64,000 nucleotides of DNA from Verrucomicrobiaceae bacterium (lineage in GTDB: Bacteria > Verrucomicrobiota > Verrucomicrobiia > Verrucomicrobiales > Verrucomicrobiaceae): the NCBI GenBank assembly GCA_019694165.1, contig JAIBCL010000026.1, positions 21,090 to 85,089 of the forward strand. The letters are read 5' to 3'. The notes under the pieces were generated by a model that saw only the letters and a program-made list of their open reading frames with translations, made no database searches and was not told the DNA's origin. A program made the translations under genes and the position numbers. Shown here in pieces: positions 53,454 to 62,597 of the stretch. Every line of letters starts with the position of its first letter. Positions within the stretch are counted from its first letter, which is position 1.

Positions 53454-54152
53454 TCAACTGCGCGATACTTCGAAGTACTGGTAGAAGCCCTGGATCACCT
53501 CCTGGAGCAGCGTCTCAAGCCGGACGGCGATGGTGTCGATCTTCCGCACGAAAATGGTGTGCGCGACGACGGATGGCACGGCGACAAAGAGGCCTGCGAT
53601 GGTGCAGCGCAGCGCCACGCCGATCTCGCGCGCGATCACTCCGGTGTCTCCACCGCTGGCATCGGACGCATCGCCGAAGGCGGTGAACATGCCGACGAGA
53701 CCGATGGTGGTACCGAGCAGTCCGAGCAACGGCGCGACGGTGACCATCACTTCGAGGTATGGGATGCCGCGCTCGAGCCGGTTGAGTTCCTCCTTGGCTC
53801 GCGCGCCGACGACTTCGGTGCAGTCCTGTTTTGAAGTAAACTGGCCGGATATGGCCATGTAGCCGAGCCGCGCGAGCAAGGAACCGTCGCGCTCAAGAAA
53901 CTGCTGGAGCGGACCGATGTCCCCCTTCGCGGCGTATTGCGACAACGACTTCAACTGTGCGACCACCGGTACCGGCAGCAGCACGCTTTCCCGCAGGTGC
54001 AGCGCGGCGATGATGATGCAGGCGACCGATGCCATCGAGCACAGGACGATGAGAGCCATGACGAATCCGCCCGTCGAGAGGAAATCCCACACCAATTGAA
54101 ATCCGCCGGGCGATCCTTCGGCAAGCAGCAGGTCAGTAGATGAGAACGTCAT
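53454..54152 (-). CDS. ExbB/TolQ-type MotA-family proton channel protein
   Basis: 232 residues from ATG 54150-54152; the frame continues 27 codons upstream within the TonB-like gene. Three membrane segments: FVMALIVLCSMASVACIIIA, then the paired VTVAPLLGLLGTTIGLVGMF and GVALRCTIAGLFVAVPSVVA, the latter two with the family's conserved T and G/P residues. Forms the inner-membrane motor with the ExbD-like protein, energising the TonB/TolA-like protein. It overlaps the upstream gene by 20 bp. Confidence 0.92.
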   Translation of the reverse strand: MTFSSTDLLLAEGSPGGFQLVWDFLSTGGFVMALIVLCSMASVACIIIAALHLRESVLLPVPVVAQLKSLSQYAAKGDIGPLQQFLERDGSLLARLGYMAISGQFTSKQDCTEVVGARAKEELNRLERGIPYLEVMVTVAPLLGLLGTTIGLVGMFTAFGDASDASGGDTGVIAREIGVALRCTIAGLFVAVPSVVAHTIFVRKIDTIAVRLETLLQEVIQGFYQYFEVSRS

Positions 54153-55251
54153 ATTCGATTTCGACCCGCTCGCCATCGAGCATGGGCACCAGGTCGGCGG
54201 GGATCGGAGGTATCTCCGCATCCTTGATCGCACGCAAGGTGAAATCCGTCATGCGCACGTCGGCCTCGCCGGGCTTTGAGAGCACTTCCATGTCCTCGGC
54301 CTTGCCGTCCTTGGTGACGAAGAAGCGCAGCTTCAGATTGCCGAAGGTTACGGCGTCGGCCTTTTGCTTGCGATAGACGTGCCACTTCTTCTCCACAGCA
54401 GCAGTGACGGCGCGCATGTACCGGCCCATCGGCGTCTCGGCGGCGTTCACGGCGTCCTCCCCCCGATTGTTGATGGTGCCTTTTACCTTGCTGGTGCGTG
54501 TGAAGGGCGAAAACGCGTCCCGGTCGAACTTCGGCACGGGCTTGCCGGTCTTCGGATCGATCGGCACGGCCTTTACCACGGGAGGCGAAGGCGGCTCGTT
54601 TTTCTCCGGCGGCGCATCGGCCGGAGTCGGTTTCTTGATCTCAAGTGCCAGCCGGCTGTCATCGTCCTTCGTCATGCTCTTGTCGGCCTCCTGCATCATC
54701 TTCGTCATCGGCGGCACCGTGTCTGCCTTCGCCACGACCCGGGGTTGCGTCGGAGGGAAATCCGATACGCGCATCTGTGGCGTGGGCTTCGGGGCGTCGG
54801 GCATGTTCTTAACCTCGCCGTCGCGCTGATCGCGATTGGCGAGTTCCATTGTCGTGCGGTCGATGCCATCCTGCGTCGGCATCGGCTTGGTGCCATCGGG
54901 GGAGGCAGCCTTCCGGGATGCGGCCAGGGTGTTGCGGTCGGAGACAAAGTCGGCCTTCACCGGCGCATTGGCCGCGGCAGTATTCTGCGTGGTGCGGATA
55001 TACGGTTTGACGGGGGGAGGCAGCGGCTTCGGCGGAGCTGGTGGCGTGATCTCCGGCTGCTTCATCTCGATGACCTGGTCGGGAAACAAGAGCGTGACCT
55101 GCTTCTCAGGCTCCGCGCGCTGCTGTGCCGCAAGCCAGCGCGCCGCCCCTTGCATGCCCCACAGCCAGGCGAGGATGAAAAGCAGCGCTACATGCACCAC
55201 CAGCGAACCGGCGATGCCGATCCGCAGCGTTTTGTCTTCCGAGAGCGTCAC
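54133..55251 (-). CDS. TonB/TolA-like energy-transducing protein
   Basis: 372 residues. One membrane segment at about 12-31 (IAGSLVVHVALLFILAWLWG), a Pro-rich stretch (ITPPAPPKPLPPPVKPYIRT), a long disordered charged linker and a C-terminal domain ending VEKKWHVYRKQKADAVTFGN, LKLRFFVTKDGKAEDMEVLS and YDVLIY. The C-terminal pattern (single-helix entry then three strands) fits TonB_C. Whether it serves TonB-dependent receptors or a Tol-like envelope function is undecided; no receptor gene is present in the window. Confidence 0.82.
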   Translation of the reverse strand: MTLSEDKTLRIGIAGSLVVHVALLFILAWLWGMQGAARWLAAQQRAEPEKQVTLLFPDQVIEMKQPEITPPAPPKPLPPPVKPYIRTTQNTAAANAPVKADFVSDRNTLAASRKAASPDGTKPMPTQDGIDRTTMELANRDQRDGEVKNMPDAPKPTPQMRVSDFPPTQPRVVAKADTVPPMTKMMQEADKSMTKDDDSRLALEIKKPTPADAPPEKNEPPSPPVVKAVPIDPKTGKPVPKFDRDAFSPFTRTSKVKGTINNRGEDAVNAAETPMGRYMRAVTAAVEKKWHVYRKQKADAVTFGNLKLRFFVTKDGKAEDMEVLSKPGEADVRMTDFTLRAIKDAEIPPIPADLVPMLDGERVEIEYDVLIY

Positions 55252-55306
55252 AAGTCCGCGAAGATGACAGCGGGCGGCGCTGGTGGCAAACGGGTAATCC
55301 GTCCGC

Positions 55307-55924
55307 TCAGCGGATGAAGTAACTCAAATTCTCCAGTTCCACCGCGAGATCGACGCTGTTCACGACGACGTGCTCCGGCACGTCGAGCACTGTGGGGGAA
55401 AAATTCAGGATGGCCTGGATGCCGGCGGCCACCATTTCATTCACCACGCTCTGTGCGCCGCTCGCCGGTACGGTGAGGATGGCCATCTTCACGCGGTGTT
55501 CTTTGATGAAATTCGACATCTGCTCCATCGGCCGCACCGGCGTGCCGCCCGCGCCGACGCGTGACTTCGCGGAGATGTCGAAGGCGGACACCACTTCGAA
55601 TCCTTCCTTGCGGAAGCCGCTGTAGCGGAGCAGCGCCGACCCGAGATTCCCGACACCGACGAGGATCACCGGCTGGAGCTTCGTGCGTCCGAGTACCTCT
55701 CCGATGGTCTTGCTCAGCGTCTCGACGTTGTAGCCGAGACCGCGCGTACCGAGCGGACCGAAGTAACCGAGGTCCTTGCGGAGCTGCGTGCTCTTCACAC
55801 CTGCGGCGCGGGCCAGCGCGGCAGACGAGACGGTGTCCACGTCATTCTCCCGCAGCCGCTGGAGACAGCGCTGGTAGATCGACAGCCGGTAGATGGATTT
55901 GCGAGGTATGTCTATGCGCGGCAC
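55307..55924 (-). CDS. rex: Redox-sensing transcriptional repressor Rex
   Basis: A 205-residue regulator. Residues 1-80 are a winged helix (IPRKSIYRLSIYQRCLQRLR, KSTQLRKDLGYFGPLGTRGL). The NADH-binding Rossmann turn is VGVGNLGSALLRY at 89-101. FSPTVLDVPEHVVVNSVDLA is the domain-swap/sensing region. Rex releases DNA when NADH is high. Start is GTG 55922-55924; no in-frame ATG precedes MPRIDIP. A perfect 12-bp palindrome lies just upstream of the start (55927-55938). Divergent from lysS. Confidence 0.93.
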   Translation of the reverse strand: MPRIDIPRKSIYRLSIYQRCLQRLRENDVDTVSSAALARAAGVKSTQLRKDLGYFGPLGTRGLGYNVETLSKTIGEVLGRTKLQPVILVGVGNLGSALLRYSGFRKEGFEVVSAFDISAKSRVGAGGTPVRPMEQMSNFIKEHRVKMAILTVPASGAQSVVNEMVAAGIQAILNFSPTVLDVPEHVVVNSVDLAVELENLSYFIR

Positions 55925-55926
55925 AT

Positions 55927-55938
55927 GTGAAATTTCAC
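55927..55938. promoter_or_regulatory. Palindrome GTGAAATTTCAC, possible Rex-like operator
   Basis: A perfect 12-bp inverted repeat begins 3 bp upstream of the rex GTG start. Known Rex sites read TTGTGAA-N4-TTCACAA; here the half-sites GTGAA and TTCAC are intact but the spacer is 2 bp rather than 4. It could still be an autoregulatory operator or a coincidental palindrome. Confidence 0.4.
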
Positions 55939-56061
55939 TCTTGTGTCCACCTTGTCAATCACGGTGCCGGAGGCGACCCCATGACGGTTCTCAGTCAAAT
56001 CCTCGGTGGCAAACGCCGCCGCTTCTGTTAGTCGTCTCGCCCCCAAAACCCCTGCCCTGTC

Positions 56062-57528
56062 ATGCAGCCGCCGCCTCAAGAACACTCCGAGTCCGAACTT
56101 CTCCAAATCCGCCGCGACAAGCTGGACGGACTGCGGCAGCGCGGCATCGACCCCTTCGGCGGCAAGTTCGACGTGACGCACGATCCCGGCGCGCTCAGGG
56201 AAAACTTTACCGAGGGCGTCGCAGTCAAAGTCGGCGGGCGCGTGCTGGCCAAGCGCACGATGGGCAAGTCCGTCTTCTTCGACGTCGGTGACTTCACCGG
56301 CCGCATCCAGTGCTACGCCAGCAAGAAGGACGTGGGCGACGACGCCTTCGACATGCTGGGCAGCCTCGTCGATATTGGCGACTGGCTCGGCGTCGAGGGC
56401 GACACATTCGTCACCCGCATGGGTGAGAAGTCCATCCACGCGCGCACCCTCACCTTCCTGAGCAAAGGGCTGCGTCCCCTGCCCGACAAGTGGCACGGCA
56501 TCACCGACCGCGAGCAGATTTACCGCCAGCGCTACCTCGACCTCATCAGCAACGATGCCAGCCGCGCCGTCTTCATCACTCGCGCCCGAATGATCGCCGA
56601 AATCCGCGGCTACCTTCAGGCCCGCGGCTTCATGGAGGTGGAGACCCCCATGATGCAGGACGTGGCCGGCGGCGCGGCCGCACGCCCGTTCGAGACCTTC
56701 CACAACGCTCTCGACATGCCGCTCTACCTGCGGATCGCTCCCGAACTTTTCCTCAAGCGGCTTCTCGTCGGCGGCTTCACCCGCATCTTCGAACTCAACC
56801 GCAACTTCCGCAATGAAGGCATCTCCCGCCGGCACAATCCGGAATTCACGATGCTGGAGGCCTACTGGGCCTTCGCCGACTTCGAGAAGATGGCCGACCT
56901 CGTGGAGGGAATGATCTGCCATCTGGCCGACACCTACTGCGGGGGACTCAAGCTAGAGCACAAGAACGATGCCGGCGAAGTGACGAAAACCATCAACCTC
57001 GCGCGTCCATGGCGGCGTGAGACTTACAAGAACCTGCTCAAGGGCGTGGATGAAAAGTGGTGGGACTACACGCCGGCACAGCGCAAGGTCCGCGCCGCCG
57101 AACTCGGCGTGGAGATCGGCGCGAACTTCGAGGACTATGAGGTCACGCAGCACGTCTTCGAGAAGCTGGTCGAGGAAAAGCAGATGGATCCCCTCTACGT
57201 GACGCATTGTCCGAAGGAACTCGTCCCTCTTGCAAAGCAAAACGTTGACGACAGCTCGGTGGTCGATGTTTACGAACTGGTGATCAACGGCCAGGAGATC
57301 AGCCCCGGCTATTCGGAGCTGAACGATCCCATCGTCCAGCGCGCGCGCCTTGAGGAGCAGGCCGGCGAGGAAGTCCAGAAGATCGACGAGGACTTCATCA
57401 CCGCGCTAGAGTACGGCATGCCGCCCGCCGGCGGCATCGGCATCGGCATCGACCGCCTCATCATGATGCTCACGGGAGCCGAGAGCATCCGCGATGTGGT
57501 CCTGTTCCCGCAATTGAAGCGGAAGTAG
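56062..57528 (+). CDS. lysS: Lysyl-tRNA synthetase, class II
   Basis: 488 residues. An OB-fold anticodon-binding domain (residues about 40-150, VAVKVGGRVLAKRTMGKSVF) precedes the class II catalytic core: motif 1 VETPMMQDVAGGAAARPFET, motif 2 NRNFRNEGISRRHNPEFTML, and motif 3 GMPPAGGIGIGIDRLIMMLT. These are the usual LysS motifs and length is standard. The serine hydrolase gene begins 3 bp after its stop. Confidence 0.97.
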   Translation: MQPPPQEHSESELLQIRRDKLDGLRQRGIDPFGGKFDVTHDPGALRENFTEGVAVKVGGRVLAKRTMGKSVFFDVGDFTGRIQCYASKKDVGDDAFDMLGSLVDIGDWLGVEGDTFVTRMGEKSIHARTLTFLSKGLRPLPDKWHGITDREQIYRQRYLDLISNDASRAVFITRARMIAEIRGYLQARGFMEVETPMMQDVAGGAAARPFETFHNALDMPLYLRIAPELFLKRLLVGGFTRIFELNRNFRNEGISRRHNPEFTMLEAYWAFADFEKMADLVEGMICHLADTYCGGLKLEHKNDAGEVTKTINLARPWRRETYKNLLKGVDEKWWDYTPAQRKVRAAELGVEIGANFEDYEVTQHVFEKLVEEKQMDPLYVTHCPKELVPLAKQNVDDSSVVDVYELVINGQEISPGYSELNDPIVQRARLEEQAGEEVQKIDEDFITALEYGMPPAGGIGIGIDRLIMMLTGAESIRDVVLFPQLKRK

Positions 57529-57531
57529 TCC

Positions 57532-59094
57532 ATGAAACCCAGCCGCCGCCTTTTTCTCAAGCAAATCGGCCTCGCATCGCTCGCGCCGTGGGCGCGGGCG
57601 GATTTGCTAACAGGTGCCGGTTTCGCACGTGGCACGCCCGGTGCGGAGGGTGTTTCGGCTGCGGGCATTCTCGATTTCCTCGACGCGATGGAGCGCACGA
57701 AACACGAATTGCACAGCTTCATGATGGTGCGTCACGGAAAGGTCGTCGCCGAAGGCTGGTGGTCGCCGTACGGGCCGGGCATCAAGCACACGATGTACTC
57801 GATGAGCAAGAGCTTCACCTCAACGGCGGTCGGTTTCGCCGTGGCTGAGGGCAGGCTGACCGTTGATGACAAGGTGACCTCCTTCTTCCCTGACGATCTG
57901 CCGGCGAGCGTCAGCGAGAACCTCGCGGCGCTCCGGGTGTGCGACTTGCTCTCAATGTCCGTGGGCAATGAGAAGGAGCCGACGCAGGCCTGCGTGAAAT
58001 CGGAGAACTGGGTGCGGACGTTTCTCGCGCAGTCGATCACGCACAAGCCGGGCACCGAGTTCATGTACAACAGCGCCGCCACCTACATGTGCTCGGCGAT
58101 TGTGCAGAAGCTCACGGGCCAGAAGGTCATCGACTACCTCACGCCGCGTCTTTTCGTGCCGCTCGGCATCACCGGCATGACTTGGGAGACGTGTCCGCGC
58201 GGCATCAACACTGGCGGCTGGGGACTGAGCATCCGAACTGAAGGGCTTGCAAGATTTGGGCAGCTCTATCTTCAGAAAGGCGTTTGGAATGGAAAGCAAA
58301 TACTGCCGGCCAGATGGATCGACGAGGCGACGAGTTTCAAAATCCAGCAGCCTGGCGGTGACAAGCCGGGCCGACCAAAGGCCCTTAACGACTGGATGCA
58401 GGGCTATTGCTATCAGTTCTGGCGTTGCCAGCACAACGCATTCCGTGGCGACGGCGCGTTCGGCCAGTTCACCATCGTGCTGCCGGAGAAGGACGCGGTG
58501 ATCGTGATGACCAGCGAGACGAAGGATTTGCAGGGTCAGCTCGATCTCGTCTGGCAGCACCTGCTGCCCGCGCTCAAGGATCAACGTGTTGCCGACGAAG
58601 CGGCGGACGCCAGGCTTCAGGCGCGGCTGGCGTCCCTGGCTCTGAATCCGCCGGAGGGTGTCGCCGCACCGCCGGCCGCCGCTAAGCTGGATGGTCGGGC
58701 GTTCGATCTCGAAGCTGGCGACGCGGACTTCACGAAGGCGGCGTTTGAGATGAAAAGTGATCGCTGCACGCTCACTTTGACCGGTGCAGATGCAAGCCAT
58801 GCCGTCACCTGCGGCATCGGCCAGTGGCGTCGTGGAGAGACGACGTGGCCCGCCCCCCGTCTCATTTCCGGTGGCGCGCCGAAGCCGGGCACCGTTCACA
58901 AGGTGGCCGCAAGCGCGGCGTGGAAGGATGAACGCACACTCGTGCTGACCGCGCGCTTTTTCGAGACACCCCACACCGACACGATCACCTGCGTCTTCGA
59001 TGACGACCGCGTGAAGATCAGCTTCATGAGCAGCCCGGTCGTGCTGGGCGGCGGCAAGGACCCGCGGCGCGCGCTTGCCGGGCGCAGGCGGTAG
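57532..59094 (+). CDS. Tat-exported serine hydrolase of the class C beta-lactamase family
   Basis: 520 residues. The N-terminus SRRLFLKQIGLASLAPWARA is a Tat-type signal. The beta-lactamase/DD-peptidase fold shows S-M-S-K at 90-93 (nucleophile Ser90 and Lys93), an FMYNSAATY segment for the Tyr motif and GGWGLSIRTEGLARFGQLYL. About 150 C-terminal residues are a beta-rich appendage. Members include esterases and peptidases; substrate unknown. Three bp after lysS, so co-transcription is likely, though functionally unrelated. Confidence 0.9.
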   Translation: MKPSRRLFLKQIGLASLAPWARADLLTGAGFARGTPGAEGVSAAGILDFLDAMERTKHELHSFMMVRHGKVVAEGWWSPYGPGIKHTMYSMSKSFTSTAVGFAVAEGRLTVDDKVTSFFPDDLPASVSENLAALRVCDLLSMSVGNEKEPTQACVKSENWVRTFLAQSITHKPGTEFMYNSAATYMCSAIVQKLTGQKVIDYLTPRLFVPLGITGMTWETCPRGINTGGWGLSIRTEGLARFGQLYLQKGVWNGKQILPARWIDEATSFKIQQPGGDKPGRPKALNDWMQGYCYQFWRCQHNAFRGDGAFGQFTIVLPEKDAVIVMTSETKDLQGQLDLVWQHLLPALKDQRVADEAADARLQARLASLALNPPEGVAAPPAAAKLDGRAFDLEAGDADFTKAAFEMKSDRCTLTLTGADASHAVTCGIGQWRRGETTWPAPRLISGGAPKPGTVHKVAASAAWKDERTLVLTARFFETPHTDTITCVFDDDRVKISFMSSPVVLGGGKDPRRALAGRRR

Positions 59095-59106
59095 GAGAAC
59101 CGGGCA

Positions 59107-59751
59107 TCACTGGCGGCGACGGCGGAAGGCCAAACCAGCCGCGCCGAAGCCGAGCAAGAGCGCGCGCGACGGCTCGGGCACAAGCGTGAAGGTCGCCTTG
59201 AAATTGGCACCGCCGTTGTTGGTGTACAGAACCAGCGGCGAGCCGTCACCGCCGTCCGTGGTGATCTGGCTGTACACCTCGAGCGTGTACGTGCCGTTGA
59301 GCAAACCGGTGAACACATTGCCTGAGATCTCAACAGGGTTGCCATTGGCACCCTGGGTGTCTCCGCCCCATTGCTGGTCTCCCGGGTTTGTCAGGTTTGG
59401 CGGAGCGCCTGCATCCCCTTTGTTCCACTGAAACGGCATCGTCACGCCGCTGAAACCGCCGCCGAGTTCCGCGATGCGCCACCATGTCGTGTGGCTCAGC
59501 ACATCGGTGCCATTGTTCTTGTAGGACTTTTGCTGGCCGCCCAGCGCGAGCGAATCGACGAAGCGATTGAAGGTGCCCAGAGATGCACCCTGAAAGTCCG
59601 TGTTGCCCGTAACCGCGCCAGTGTCGTAAAACACCAGCGCACCGCCATTGGCCGACGTAAACACAAACTGGTCGTACATGCCGGCGGAACCGCGGACGAT
59701 GCCTGGCAGCGTGAAAACGGCGGCGGCTAGGATGAGCGGGATGGTCTTCAT
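59107..59751 (-). CDS. PEP-CTERM sorting-signal protein
   Basis: A 214-residue exported protein. Signal peptide MKTIPLILAAAVFTLPGIV, a beta-rich body, and a C-terminal VPEPSRALLLGFGAAGLAF followed by RRRR: the PEP motif, hydrophobic segment and Arg cluster that exosortase systems recognise. Such proteins are exported and cleaved at the surface in exopolysaccharide-producing bacteria, which fits the Pel-like and other EPS genes in the window. Body function is unknown. Convergent with the serine hydrolase, 12 bp between stops. Confidence 0.92.
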   Translation of the reverse strand: MKTIPLILAAAVFTLPGIVRGSAGMYDQFVFTSANGGALVFYDTGAVTGNTDFQGASLGTFNRFVDSLALGGQQKSYKNNGTDVLSHTTWWRIAELGGGFSGVTMPFQWNKGDAGAPPNLTNPGDQQWGGDTQGANGNPVEISGNVFTGLLNGTYTLEVYSQITTDGGDGSPLVLYTNNGGANFKATFTLVPEPSRALLLGFGAAGLAFRRRRQ

Positions 59752-60027
59752 GGTTGGAGGGATGTTGGCCGGGGGATGTCTGCCCGTGTCGGTTTTCTAC
59801 GAAGCCCTTCTTAACCAGCCGCCGACGAGCCGTCAAGCATCTCGCCATGCGCATCCCAAATCCATCGAACCACGAACTTCATCGACGCGAGAGACTTCGC
59901 ACCGGCAATGCGGCGCGCCCGTCAACATGTGTGACGCGCGGCCTCCAACCTCGAAAGCCGGATGGCTTTGAAATCGCGCGCAAGTCGCCGAAAAGCTGAG
60001 CGTGTCGTGACGTTGAGTGTGCCTGTC

Positions 60028-61023
60028 ATGCTCAAACAACTTGTCATTCCCCTGCTCAGCGTCGCCTTCGTTGCGACGACTCACGCCGCCGATGCTCCCA
60101 AGTCCAAGGCACCCGCTCCAGCGCCTGCCAAGGCCGCGCCCAAGAAGCCTGCCGAGTATCCGGTCAAGCCGACCCTCGCCGACATACCCTACGGCCCTCA
60201 CCCGAAGCAGAAGATGGACTTCTGGAAGGCGGCGTCGTCGAAGCCCACTCCCCTGCTCTTCTTCGTTCATGGCGGCGGCTGGATGGGTGGCGATCGCAAG
60301 AGTGCCAGCGGCATGATCAAGCCGATGCTCGATGCAGGCATCTCCGTCGTATCCGTCGAATATCGCTTCATCCCCGAAGCTACCGCTGACAAGGTCGTGC
60401 CGCCGGTCAAAGGACCGCTCACTGACGCCGCGCGTGCGCTTCAGTTCGTGCGCAGCAAGGCCGCCGAGTGGAACATCGACAAGGAGCGCATCGGTGCCTC
60501 CGGTGGTTCCGCTGGAGCCTGCACCAGTCTGTGGCTCGCCTTCCATGACGATCTCGCGGATCCAAAGAGCAGCGACTCCGTCGCACGCGAATCCACGCGC
60601 CTCTGGTGCGCCGCTGTCGATGGCGCACAAACGACGCTCGATCCAAAGCAGATGCGCGACTGGACTCCGAACAGCCGCTACGGCGGTCACGCCTTCGGCT
60701 TCACCGGCGATGCAGCGACAAAGCTCTCGCAGTTCGACGAGTTCTACAACAAGCGCGACACCATCCTGCCCTGGATCGCCGAGTATTCGCCGTATGCGCT
60801 GGTCACAAAAGATGATCCGCCGATCTACATGAACTACAGCGCTGTGCCCGGTCTCGGTCAGGACCAGAAGGATCCGACGCACACGTCCAACTTCGGCGTG
60901 AAGCTCCAGGAGCATTGCAAAGAGATCGGCGTGCCGTGCGAACTGCATTATCCCGGTGCTCCTGATTCACCCCACGCATCGTCGAAGGACTACCTTATCG
61001 AGAAGCTGAAGGCGGCGAAGTAG
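60028..61023 (+). CDS. Exported alpha/beta-hydrolase (BD-FAE/esterase type)
   Basis: 331 residues from ATG 60028. A signal peptide (MLKQLVIPLLSVAFVATTHA) is followed by an Ala/Pro/Lys-rich linker and the hydrolase. HGGGWMGGDRKSASG is the oxyanion-hole motif and IGASGGSAGACTSLWLAF carries the nucleophile Ser. PHASSKDYLIEKL near the end holds the likely catalytic His. Family members cleave ester groups from plant or microbial polysaccharides. Target unknown. Confidence 0.88.
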   Translation: MLKQLVIPLLSVAFVATTHAADAPKSKAPAPAPAKAAPKKPAEYPVKPTLADIPYGPHPKQKMDFWKAASSKPTPLLFFVHGGGWMGGDRKSASGMIKPMLDAGISVVSVEYRFIPEATADKVVPPVKGPLTDAARALQFVRSKAAEWNIDKERIGASGGSAGACTSLWLAFHDDLADPKSSDSVARESTRLWCAAVDGAQTTLDPKQMRDWTPNSRYGGHAFGFTGDAATKLSQFDEFYNKRDTILPWIAEYSPYALVTKDDPPIYMNYSAVPGLGQDQKDPTHTSNFGVKLQEHCKEIGVPCELHYPGAPDSPHASSKDYLIEKLKAAK

Positions 61024-61058
61024 CTTCAAGCGTCCTATTGCATCCTTTCGCTGTTGCG

Positions 61059-61079
61059 GCTTCGACTGCCTGTCGAAGC
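61059..61079. terminator. Hairpin between convergent genes
   Basis: GCTTCGAC-TGCCT-GTCGAAGC is an 8-bp perfect stem with a 5-nt loop between the convergent hydrolase and LysR genes, touching the LysR stop. There is no T run on either strand, so it may be a weak bidirectional stop or simply an RNA 3'-end hairpin. Confidence 0.5.
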
Positions 61080-61993
61080 TACGTCAGCGCCACTTGTTTA
61101 AGCGCATCCACCAGTGCCCGTGCGGCTGGGGATGCGCTGCCTTTTTGGCTGAGCACGATGAAATCCCACCTCGCCCTGGCATCACTCACTGGGACAAACG
61201 CGACGCCGGGATGCGATGCCTTTGCAAAGTAGGCGGGCACGAGAGTCACTGCGGATTCGGACACGACGTGCGACATCACGTTGGTCAATCCATCAATGAC
61301 AGCGACAAACCTCGGTTTGAAGCCCGCGGTTTTGCAAAGCGCGGTCATCCAGCGATTGCGGCCGGGCATTTCGTCTTCGTCGATGCCGATGAAGTCGCGG
61401 CCTCTCAATTCTTTGATCGCGAGACTCTTCTTCGCGGCAAGTCGATCGCCGTCCGCCATGGCGGCGCAGACGCCGAGAGAGCAAACCTTGGCGCTGTGAA
61501 ACTCTCTGGCCGCCGCAGCTCCTTCCTGACCGATGAGCGCCACATCGAGTTCGCCGCTGCGCAGGGCGGCGATCTGCTCGCGTGGGGAGAGATCGTGCAG
61601 CTTGAGCCGGGCGGCTGGATGTGACTTGCGCAGCAGAGCGAGCGCGGGTGTGAGGAAACGCTGCGCCGCGGAGCCAAGGTAGCCGACGCGAAGCTCGGAG
61701 CGCTCGCCGCGTGCCTGACGACGCAAATCGGCCATCGCGCTGTCGTAGCTTTTGACGAGAGGGCGCATGGCCTTCACCAGCGCGTGGCCGAGGCCGGTGG
61801 GTTTCACGCCGCTGGTCTCGCGCTCGAGCAGTCGCCCTCCGACCTCGTGCTCCAGCGCCTTCATTTGGCGGCTCAGCGCGGGCTGCGTGATGCGCAGTCG
61901 CACCGCAGCGCGGTTGACGCTGCCTTCTTCGATCACGGTGAGCAGGGCGCGAATGCGGTCGATCATGTTGCGCAGGCTATGCACATCCGGCAT
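61079..61993 (-). CDS. LysR-family transcriptional regulator
   Basis: 304 residues. The winged helix at about 10-70 has the family signature RAAVRLRITQPALSRQMKAL. An effector domain follows (SELRVGYLGSAAQRFLTPAL, ELDVALIGQEGAAA). ATG 61993 was used; the ATG nine codons later (61966) is equally possible. It is divergent from the DUF5069 gene 60 bp away, so it probably controls the DUF5069-PNPOx-NTF2 group. Effector unknown. Confidence 0.93.
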   Translation of the reverse strand: MPDVHSLRNMIDRIRALLTVIEEGSVNRAAVRLRITQPALSRQMKALEHEVGGRLLERETSGVKPTGLGHALVKAMRPLVKSYDSAMADLRRQARGERSELRVGYLGSAAQRFLTPALALLRKSHPAARLKLHDLSPREQIAALRSGELDVALIGQEGAAAAREFHSAKVCSLGVCAAMADGDRLAAKKSLAIKELRGRDFIGIDEDEMPGRNRWMTALCKTAGFKPRFVAVIDGLTNVMSHVVSESAVTLVPAYFAKASHPGVAFVPVSDARARWDFIVLSQKGSASPAARALVDALKQVALT

Positions 61994-62053
61994 AGCCGCA
62001 ACGTCGAAGCGGCATTACCCGCGTCGCTTCGACTCGGCGACATCTACGTCGCT

Positions 62054-62497
62054 ATGAACGCACCTAACCTCACCCAACGTCCACCCCGCAGTCCTCGTGT
62101 CCGCCTTGGCGGCTACACCATCCTTCCCCGCCTGCTCGACAAAGCGCGCGCCACACTCGCTGGCACCAACGGCGACTACATCTACAACAATCCGAACGAC
62201 GGACACTTCTTCCGCTTCACCGGCCTCACGCCCGAGGCGCTGCTCGAGCAGGTGAAAACCGGCGCGGGTGATTGGGACATGCTGCTCTGGGTGAATGAGC
62301 ACGCACCGCTCAAGCGCACCGCGCTGGAGATCGAGCAGTGGTCCAACTGGACAGAATCCTTCGGCTTCAATGACGTCGAGATGCGCGAGTGGTTCACCGA
62401 GCAGATCAAACGGCTCAATCCGGCCCGCGAAGACCTGCGCGGCACCTTCGACTACCTCGATCTCGATGATTACGTGAGCTTCGGCGGCGTCGCTTAA
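62054..62497 (+). CDS. DUF5069 domain protein
   Basis: 147 residues. TQRPPRSPRVRLGGYTILPR at the start, YIYNNPNDGHFFRFTGLTPE and WTESFGFNDVEMREWF are diagnostic of DUF5069, a small uncharacterised soluble family common in PVC bacteria. No signal peptide. First gene of the plus-strand group opposite the LysR regulator; a perfect palindrome lies between it and the next gene. Confidence 0.88.
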   Translation: MNAPNLTQRPPRSPRVRLGGYTILPRLLDKARATLAGTNGDYIYNNPNDGHFFRFTGLTPEALLEQVKTGAGDWDMLLWVNEHAPLKRTALEIEQWSNWTESFGFNDVEMREWFTEQIKRLNPAREDLRGTFDYLDLDDYVSFGGVA

Positions 62498-62521
62498 CTC
62501 ATTTCAAAACCATTCTTCTGC

Positions 62522-62567
62522 CCCCATTCTCCTGTCATTTTGCAGCAGAAATGACAGGAGAATGGGG
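62522..62567. repeat. Perfect 19-bp palindromic repeat
   Basis: Arms 62522-62540 and 62549-62567 are exact inverted copies around an 8-nt loop. A second, direct copy of the segment ACAGGAGAAT follows (62569-62578). It has no T run, so it does not behave like a classical terminator. The sequence type (AATGACAGGAGAATGGGG) looks like a dispersed intergenic repeat. Confidence 0.75.
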
Positions 62568-62597
62568 ACAGGAGAATACACAAACTTTTCCCATCCT

